Below are positions 1 through 5,310 of a stretch of DNA of 5,310 bases, piece after piece. Each line of letters opens with the position of its first letter. The first letter of the stretch is position 1. The notes beneath the pieces were generated by a model. That model was not told the origin of the DNA. It ran no database searches and saw nothing but the letters and a program-made list of their open reading frames with translations. This DNA is from an uncultured Oscillospiraceae bacterium (GTDB lineage: Bacteria > Bacillota > Clostridia > Oscillospirales > Acutalibacteraceae): assembly GCA_902462665.1 (NCBI GenBank), contig CABQCM010000124.1:1-5310 (forward strand), read 5' to 3'. The position numbers were made by a program, and so were the translations under genes.

Positions 1-3000
1 GCTGGAAGCGACTCATCCAGTTCGCAGGCCGGAAGCTCGATCAAAAAACGCACCTCTCTCTGCAGCCGGGGCGACGCGCACATCCGGCGATACAATGCAC
101 TCTTGAAAAAATCGGCCAGGCGAGACGTATCCATTCCCTCCGCCTGCTCTCGAGTTAAAAAGCCCTGGCGAACCAGACGCTCCTGCTCGCCCTGCAGATC
201 GCGCGCAGCACGCTCGTAATCAGCATACTGCATGAAAGCATGCAGTGCAGTTCCCCGTTCGGCCGGGGTCAGCCCAGCCTCCATCAAAAAGGCGGGACGG
301 GATTGGCAGGCAAATTCCCGCTCGGTTCCCTCCTGCCGCTTGACTAACTGAGACACGCTTCGTTTGGCCGCCAAGCCGTTGAGCGCAGCAAAAGGATAGC
401 GATAGGACAGGCGACCACGTATCTCCTCCACCAACGCAGACGAGGGCGCCGGCTGCGGGGCATCCTCTGCCACCGCGTGCAAGCTGACATCTTTGCACTG
501 TTCGACCGAAACCTCCAGCTCTCCCTGTGTATTTGCCGCCCTCAGCCCGCCGCCGGCCATTTGGCGCAGCATTTCGCCGCCAGGATGAACCAGCGCACAG
601 GCCAGCAGCCAGTCGGCATAACACCGCGCTGTGAGCACATGGTAAGGCTCAAACGGCTCATCTGCCCCTGCAAAGCCGCCTGCAAATCGTTCCGATACCG
701 AACGCAGGGTTTTCGAGGCATCCTTGCAGGAGACAAGCAGCACCAGCTTCTCCTGCGCCCGGGTCATGGCAACGTATAAAATACGAAGCTCTTCCGAGAT
801 GCTGGATTGCCGCGTTCTCGCACAAACCGCCTCGCGAAGCACGGTGGTGCGGCGCAGCCGTGCAACATCGTCGGTTACCATCAGACCAATGCCGCCCTCG
901 CGATGAAGCACGATGGGGGCGCGCGCATCGGTCAAATTAAACTCGCTCGAACAGCCGGCCAAAATACAAACCGGAAATTGCAGCCCTTTGGAACGATGGA
1001 TCGTCATGATGCGCACCACATCATCCGATTCATTGGACACCCCGGCTGAGGCCAGATTCTCCCCCGCCTGCTCCAAACGAGCCAAGAAGCGAAGAAATCC
1101 CGACAGCTCCCGTACCCCGCTTGCCTGGGCGTCGCGAGCATATTGCAACAAAAGCAACAGGTTTGCCCGGCGCACCGGACCATTTTCCATTGCCTGCACC
1201 ATGGCCAGATAACCGGTTTGGTCATATAGCCGCTCTATTAGCTGGTCGCAAGGCATGGTGGCGGCCCACAAACGGTATTCCTCCAGCCTTTCCAGCAAAC
1301 GAGCGCAATGTTCTTCCTGACGTGCGACCGCAGTCACTGCGGCATAAAGACTCATGGCTCGGCGGGGTGCGCGCAAACGGGCAACCTCGTCGGCCGTAAA
1401 GCCAAAGATGGGAGAAAGCATCGCTGTCAGCAAAGCCACATCATTGAGGGGATTGTCAATGACCTTAAGTAAAGAAAGCATCCCAGCAATTTCCTTGGAG
1501 TTTAAAAATCCGGACTGCTGGTCGGTCCATACCGGAATTCCCCACTGCCGCAACCGGTCAGCGTAGAGCTTCATCTTGGACTTTGCCCGCAACAGCACCG
1601 CGAAATCCCGATATCGGGCCGGACGCAGTCCTTCCCCCGACGAATCGGTAACGCTTGGACGCGCCATACGCTCGCGAATCAAGCGTGCAATATGGTCCGC
1701 CTCCAATTCTTCCGCCGGTTGGTCGCAGCCCCCTGTCTCCAGCACATGCACCGCTGCGCTCGCCTCCCCCAGCGGAGGAAAATGAGCGCCGGGGACCAAC
1801 TGGTGCTCGCCGTCATAGCGCAAGCCCCCTGCACCAGGCGACATCAGCAGGCCAAAAAAGAAGTTGACGGCCTGACAAACGCCCTGCCGGCTGCGAAAAT
1901 TTTGATCGAGAATGACCTTAGCGGGACTACTTTGCCCATCAAAGGGCGCATACCGAGACAACAAATGAAGAAAAATCTCGGGACTGGCCTGACGGAAACC
2001 ATAAATACTCTGTTTGACGTCCCCCACCGCGAACAGGTGCTTGCCCTCTGCCGACAAAGCGTGAAATATCGCGTATTGCAGTGGGTTAATATCCTGGAAT
2101 TCGTCCACGAGAACCTCGTCAAAACGCTCTGCTACCAGACGCGCGCAATCGGTGGGGAACGTCTCCCCATCGGCTCCCCGTTCCACCAAAAGATGTAAGG
2201 CGGCGTATTCGATATCGGCAAAATCGTAGATTCCCCGTTCCTGCTTACGCTGTGCAAGGCAATCCAGATATCGCCTAACACATTCGATTAAAGTCTCCAT
2301 ACGTGGGGTCAGCCGCCGTACCTGTTCCACGCATTCCGCCGACGAAATGGAAAAGGTTTTGCGCAGCTCGTCTACCGCCTTATCGCAGGAGGAACGGGCC
2401 TGATCTACCCTTTCCTTGCGTTCCAGATCGTCATATCCCCGCGGTAAAGCGGGGGCACGTCCCGGCTGATAACATTCGAGCGCTGCTACCGCGCCGTCCC
2501 AATTTCGCGCGTCCAGCGCGCGCTGAAGTTCTTCCATCCACACGGTGCGACAGTGTAGGGCCTCTCCCCTCGCTTTCGCCATCACCGAATCCTCCGCAGC
2601 CAGCCGGGATGCGGTACGCAGCCGGTCGAGCTGATCACTGACCCGATGCGCCGCCTGCTCAAACAATATGCCGACCAGCGTGTTTTCCGATACCGACTCA
2701 AAGCTGCGATAATATTCCAGTACTGATTCCATCCAAGCGTCGGGGAAGGGCATACTGCGAATCGTGCCGGCAATCTGCCGTATCGCCGAGACAACGCTGT
2801 CGTCCCCCCGGTCGGCGCCAAGAACCTCAACCAAGCTTTCCAGCGCGCTATCCTCCCTGGCGTACATTTCTTCCAGCACCTGCTCCATGGCCGCCGTCTC
2901 GAGCAAAGCGAGCTGCCCGCCGGTACCAAGGGTAAAATCTCCGCTTAACCCCGTCTGCTCGGGGAATTCTCGCACCAAAGCGTAACAGAAGGAATCCATC

Positions 3001-3302
3001 GTAGAAATACAGGCCTTCTGCATGAGCATTTGCTGACGCAGTAAACGCAGATTGCCAGGATGAGCCGTGACCTCGTGGGAAAGCCGTTCGGTCAGACGCA
3101 GACGCATCTCGCCCGCCGCCGCCTTTGTAAAGGTAACCACCAGCAAGCGGTTGGCGTCAACCGGGTCGCGCTCATCGGTCAACCGGCGCAAAATTCGCTC
3201 CACCAGCACGGCGGTCTTTCCTGACCCGGCCGCCGCCGACACCAACAGAGAACCGGTGCCGTCAATCGCCTGTCGTTGACGTTCGGTCGGCGAAAATGGC
3301 AT
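1..3302 (-). CDS. addA: AddA, ATP-dependent helicase/nuclease subunit A (3' end missing, 1100 codons)
   Basis: AddA is the 3'-5' superfamily 1A (UvrD/RecB-like) motor and second nuclease of AddAB. Reading all codons from ATG 3302 to position 3 gives no stop. Helicase motifs in order: Q-motif TERQRQAI (6-13); Walker A AAAGSGKT with Lys29; motif Ia TFTKAAAGEM (57-66); Ib ISTMDSFC (99-106); YDFADIE (359-365); Walker B LVDEFQD with Asp400 and Glu401; motif III VGDVKQSIYGFR (426-437); motif IV QNFRS (467-471); motif V MTIHRSKGLQFP (766-777); motif VI LYVAMTRAQEK (842-852). The nuclease domain opens at KRSVSQL (980 on) and shows ERGTALH with His1021 and REVRF (1082-1086). The window ends before the expected DYKT catalytic segment, so that site cannot be judged. 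Family members have about 1200-1250 residues, so roughly 100-150 are missing. ATG 3302 is chosen because the Q-motif follows at once, a strong Shine-Dalgarno precedes it, and no ATG, GTG or TTG lies in-frame between it and the upstream stop at 3347-3345. The 41-base overlap with addB implies cotranscription and translational coupling. Confidence 0.96.
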   Translation of the reverse strand, partial: MPFSPTERQRQAIDGTGSLLVSAAAGSGKTAVLVERILRRLTDERDPVDANRLLVVTFTKAAAGEMRLRLTERLSHEVTAHPGNLRLLRQQMLMQKACISTMDSFCYALVREFPEQTGLSGDFTLGTGGQLALLETAAMEQVLEEMYAREDSALESLVEVLGADRGDDSVVSAIRQIAGTIRSMPFPDAWMESVLEYYRSFESVSENTLVGILFEQAAHRVSDQLDRLRTASRLAAEDSVMAKARGEALHCRTVWMEELQRALDARNWDGAVAALECYQPGRAPALPRGYDDLERKERVDQARSSCDKAVDELRKTFSISSAECVEQVRRLTPRMETLIECVRRYLDCLAQRKQERGIYDFADIEYAALHLLVERGADGETFPTDCARLVAERFDEVLVDEFQDINPLQYAIFHALSAEGKHLFAVGDVKQSIYGFRQASPEIFLHLLSRYAPFDGQSSPAKVILDQNFRSRQGVCQAVNFFFGLLMSPGAGGLRYDGEHQLVPGAHFPPLGEASAAVHVLETGGCDQPAEELEADHIARLIRERMARPSVTDSSGEGLRPARYRDFAVLLRAKSKMKLYADRLRQWGIPVWTDQQSGFLNSKEIAGMLSLLKVIDNPLNDVALLTAMLSPIFGFTADEVARLRAPRRAMSLYAAVTAVARQEEHCARLLERLEEYRLWAATMPCDQLIERLYDQTGYLAMVQAMENGPVRRANLLLLLQYARDAQASGVRELSGFLRFLARLEQAGENLASAGVSNESDDVVRIMTIHRSKGLQFPVCILAGCSSEFNLTDARAPIVLHREGGIGLMVTDDVARLRRTTVLREAVCARTRQSSISEELRILYVAMTRAQEKLVLLVSCKDASKTLRSVSERFAGGFAGADEPFEPYHVLTARCYADWLLACALVHPGGEMLRQMAGGGLRAANTQGELEVSVEQCKDVSLHAVAEDAPQPAPSSALVEEIRGRLSYRYPFAALNGLAAKRSVSQLVKRQEGTEREFACQSRPAFLMEAGLTPAERGTALHAFMQYADYERAARDLQGEQERLVRQGFLTREQAEGMDTSRLADFFKSALYRRMCASPRLQREVRFLIELPACELDESLP
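3262..3302 (-). other. addB-addA coding overlap (41 bases, two frames)
   Basis: The addA start codon (3302-3300) precedes the addB stop (3264-3262), so 41 bases are read in two frames: addB ends DAIFADRTSTTGD while addA begins MPFSPTERQRQAI. The addA frame lies one base downstream of the addB frame. This arrangement normally keeps the two subunits of an obligate heterodimer at matched levels. Both readings are seen directly: the addA one encodes the conserved Q-motif, the addB one is the variable tail after the last cluster cysteine. Confidence 0.93.
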
Positions 3303-5310
3303 CGAAATCCCCCCCTTCGTAAAGCTCTTTTTTCTGCGCCGCGCTCAAACGGCTTACCTGCCGGTGACTGACCCCCGGTTCGAGCGGACATGCCGCGGCA
3401 AAGTCGCAATATTTGCAGGCTTCCCGATTTAGCCCGTCTAGTGGATTCGGCGCAATCCAGCCTTGCTGTAAAGCATCTCCCATCGCACGAAGCGTGTCAT
3501 CAATTCGCCGTCTCAGCTTTCCGAAGAAAGCCAAGCTGGCCACCGAGGAACGGCGGGAATCCAGCTTGCCCGAAGCGGTATACACGGCGGGAATAAACAA
3601 CCCGCGGCCCTCCGGTTCCATCGCCCGCAGGGAACGCTCGTCGTCGAGCAAAATCCCATTCATGGTCATCGCCCGCTCCAGCTTTTGCAACGCGTCGCTC
3701 TCGTCCAGGCCGTCGGCCGCCGCGCTGACGCGTTTGGCCGGCATATAGAGCACCCCCGCCGGACGCAGATTTTCTCCAAAATTAGCCTGGCCGTTTTCCT
3801 CCACAGCAAAAAGATAAAGCAACATTTGCAGCCCCAGCCCCTCGCAGACATCCTCCAGCACATAGCTTTGGGAACCGGTTTTGTAATCTACTACCCGAAA
3901 ATAGGTCACATCCCCCTCGCGGTACAGGTCCAGCCGGTCAATAATCCCACCCACCTGCATGGAGCCGCCTGAGGCAAGCTCAATGCGAATGGGACGTACC
4001 GCCCCTGGGGATTCGTCAATGTGCAGTTCACAGGCCGCCGTGATAAACTGGCTTTGCTCCAGCTCCCTGGCCAGATGCTCCACCAGAGTATCGAGCAGTA
4101 CCTCAATGCGCCTCATTAAAAAGCGGAAACGGGAGGATTTGTCCTCATAGCCCCCCATGATTTGTACAACATACTCGTCCACCAAGCGATGGATTTCTCC
4201 CTGTCGCTCTTGCCTGGACAACCGGGCCAACCCCTTGCTGCCATATTGAGTCAGCAGCCGTTCCAGCACATAATGCACCAGAATCCCCTTGCGGCTAACG
4301 TCCAGACCCACGGTACGCAAGTTTTTTAGGCGTAGACCGTGCTTGCAGAAATAGAGAAAACGACAATGGTGGTAGTCCTCCACTCCCGAAGCCGACGGCC
4401 GCAAATCCTTGCCGTAGAGCGCCAGCGCGGTGGGCGGTTCCAGCGCCAGGCCCCGACCTCCGGTCGCGCGCTCCAACGCATGCAGCGCCAGAGCCGTATG
4501 CTCATCCTCCGCCAATGCCAGACGAAGACTTGCCTGCACCTCATCCGGCGTGCGCCACAGACGCGCGACATATTCGATTGCCGGCAGAGGCGACTCCACC
4601 GGCTCCAGCCGGGAGACGGCGTCCGTCGCGGTGCGATACTCCTCCTCATCGAGCATAAGGCAGCCGGGCAAAACCCTCGTCACCTGCCGCACCAGCTCCG
4701 ATGGAGCCATTGCCTCCCCCGATGGGTTCGCGCGGCAATAGGACAGGTATACCCGTTCGGAAGCGGCGCAGACCGAAGCGTAAGCCAAAAATTTTTCCTC
4801 CACCATGGCGCTCTCACATTGATCGGTCACCGGAACATCCAAGGCGATAAGCTGGGCGCGTTCGGCGTCGCTGAGCAGGCCTCCCGCAGCCGGAGACGCG
4901 GGGAAAACGCCTTCGTTACACCCAAGCAAAAATACCGCTTTGGGCTGGGCGGGGCGCATACGCTCGGCGGCTCCCACGCTGACCTCGTCAATTCCCTGAG
5001 GCACCGATCCCAAATCCAGGGTAGCGATCATGCGCTCTAATAAATCGCAAAAGCGCGTGAAATCAATCGACACTCCGCGCAGCATGGATTCGAGCTGCCC
5101 CAGCATATTCATGCAAAGCTCCCAGGTGCGATATTGAATTGCGGCCTCTTCCGGTCTCCCCTGCGCTTCGAGCCGCTCGCCGAGACGTCGCAGGGCGGCG
5201 GCCGCCCCCACCTCGTCGAGCAATTCATAAACCGCCCCAGCCAATTGCCGCGGGGTATGAAACGCTTTGACCTTCTGCGCAAAATGGTCGAGCGGCTCCA
5301 AAATTCGCGT
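3262..5310 (-). CDS. addB: AddB, ATP-dependent helicase/nuclease subunit B (5' end missing, C-terminal 682 codons)
   Basis: AddB is the Chi-recognising, nuclease and Fe-S subunit of the cytoplasmic AddAB complex, which processes double-strand breaks for RecA recombination. The frame is open to the window edge, so the gene starts upstream; the TTG at 5301 is an internal Leu codon, not a start. Numbering from the edge, GCNEGVFP (about 130-137) is the conserved strand of the helicase-like part. Cys316 (codon 4365-4363, in HHCRFLYF) is the first cluster cysteine. The RecB-family nuclease follows: GILVH with His346, GGIIDRLD with Asp458, VVDYKTG with Asp475 and Lys477, and GLQMLLYL with Gln495. 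CKYCDFAAAC (3417-3388) is the CX2CX5C trio closing the 4Fe-4S cluster. The 316-residue gap from Cys316 to this trio fits the B. subtilis spacing as I recall it (about 320). Family length near 1150 implies roughly 480 residues missing. The stop is 3264-3262, inside addA. The C-terminal features make the identification firm; RexB is the streptococcal name for the related subunit. Confidence 0.96.
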   Translation of the reverse strand, partial: TRILEPLDHFAQKVKAFHTPRQLAGAVYELLDEVGAAAALRRLGERLEAQGRPEEAAIQYRTWELCMNMLGQLESMLRGVSIDFTRFCDLLERMIATLDLGSVPQGIDEVSVGAAERMRPAQPKAVFLLGCNEGVFPASPAAGGLLSDAERAQLIALDVPVTDQCESAMVEEKFLAYASVCAASERVYLSYCRANPSGEAMAPSELVRQVTRVLPGCLMLDEEEYRTATDAVSRLEPVESPLPAIEYVARLWRTPDEVQASLRLALAEDEHTALALHALERATGGRGLALEPPTALALYGKDLRPSASGVEDYHHCRFLYFCKHGLRLKNLRTVGLDVSRKGILVHYVLERLLTQYGSKGLARLSRQERQGEIHRLVDEYVVQIMGGYEDKSSRFRFLMRRIEVLLDTLVEHLARELEQSQFITAACELHIDESPGAVRPIRIELASGGSMQVGGIIDRLDLYREGDVTYFRVVDYKTGSQSYVLEDVCEGLGLQMLLYLFAVEENGQANFGENLRPAGVLYMPAKRVSAAADGLDESDALQKLERAMTMNGILLDDERSLRAMEPEGRGLFIPAVYTASGKLDSRRSSVASLAFFGKLRRRIDDTLRAMGDALQQGWIAPNPLDGLNREACKYCDFAAACPLEPGVSHRQVSRLSAAQKKELYEGGDFDAIFADRTSTTGD
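3309..3317 (-). promoter_or_regulatory. Ribosome binding site of addA, embedded in the end of addB
   Basis: On the minus strand the bases read AAGGGGGGG, followed by ATTTCG and the addA ATG at 3302. AAGGGGG (3317-3311) matches the consensus AAGGAGG except for one G that can still pair as G-U with the anti-Shine-Dalgarno. It sits 8 bases before the start codon. It supports 3302 as the start of addA and implies reinitiation by, or coupling to, ribosomes finishing addB, since the site lies inside addB codons (Glu-Gly-Gly-Asp). That it acts as the binding site is inferred from sequence and spacing only. Confidence 0.8.

Noticed and set aside
1692..2198. A 168-codon plus-strand open frame
   Set aside because: It is antisense to the addA segment carrying Walker B, motif III and motif IV, which is clearly the coding frame. 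It has no family resemblance and no upstream gene context of its own.
1..3302. A frameshift or pseudogene in addA
   Set aside because: Codon-by-codon reading from 3302 to 3 found no stop, and all helicase motifs fall in one frame with normal spacing; the gene is only cut by the window edge.
3179..3409. Minus-strand 76-codon open frame across the addB/addA junction
   Set aside because: It is the third frame over two genes already assigned (Fe-S cysteines of AddB on one side, Walker A of AddA on the other), and shows no conserved features.
4339..5040. A 233-codon plus-strand open frame opposite addB
   Set aside because: It lies wholly antisense to well-conserved addB codons, has low-complexity Arg/Gln/Gly-rich composition with no recognisable domain, and is explained by GC-rich codon bias leaving few stops on the other strand.
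5299..5301. TTG as the start of addB
   Set aside because: The frame continues upstream to the window edge and about 480 family residues, including the N-terminal helicase-like domain, are still unaccounted for, so this is an internal Leu codon.
1..5310. Scattered AGCGG pentamers as Chi sites for AddAB
   Set aside because: AGCGG is the Bacillus subtilis Chi, but a pentamer occurs by chance many times in GC-rich DNA, Chi differs between lineages, and no local clustering stood out.
1..5310. A hidden novel system (CRISPR, retron, toxin-antitoxin, mobile element, riboswitch)
   Set aside because: Essentially every base is accounted for by the two addB/addA frames. I saw no direct-repeat array, terminal inverted repeats, RNA gene or intergenic space.

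Overview
The window lies entirely inside one bacterial DNA-repair operon on the minus strand. It holds two overlapping partial genes, addB then addA, which encode the two subunits of the AddAB (RexBA-type) helicase-nuclease. The addB-addA order, AddAB rather than RecBCD, and the motif spellings point to a Firmicute (Bacillota). The moderately high G+C content, judged by eye, and the clostridial flavour of AddA (for example ISTMDSFC at motif Ib) suggest a Clostridia lineage such as an Oscillospiraceae/Ruminococcaceae-like gut bacterium. That placement is inference; nothing here fixes the species.

Layout, reading in the direction of transcription (right to left): positions 5310 to 3262 carry the C-terminal 682 codons of addB, whose start lies outside the window. 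They contain the end of the inactive helicase-like part, the first iron-sulfur cysteine, the RecB-family nuclease core, and the last three cluster cysteines near the C-terminus. addA starts at 3302, inside the last 41 bases of addB, with a Shine-Dalgarno sequence embedded in addB codons. It then runs without any stop to position 1 (1100 complete codons). All the superfamily 1A helicase motifs of addA are inside the window. The catalytic Asp/Lys part of its C-terminal nuclease lies beyond the left edge. There is no intergenic space, RNA gene, mobile element or CRISPR array.

Together the products form the heterodimer that loads on double-strand DNA ends, unwinds and degrades them until a Chi site is met, then leaves a 3' single strand for RecA. 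AddA supplies the 3'-5' motor and one nuclease; AddB supplies Chi recognition, the second nuclease and the Fe-S latch. Every diagnostic residue visible in the window is intact, so this looks like a working, ordinary housekeeping locus. I do not see a new system here. The most unusual local feature is the G7 tract at the addB/addA junction, which is both Shine-Dalgarno and a possible slippage site.
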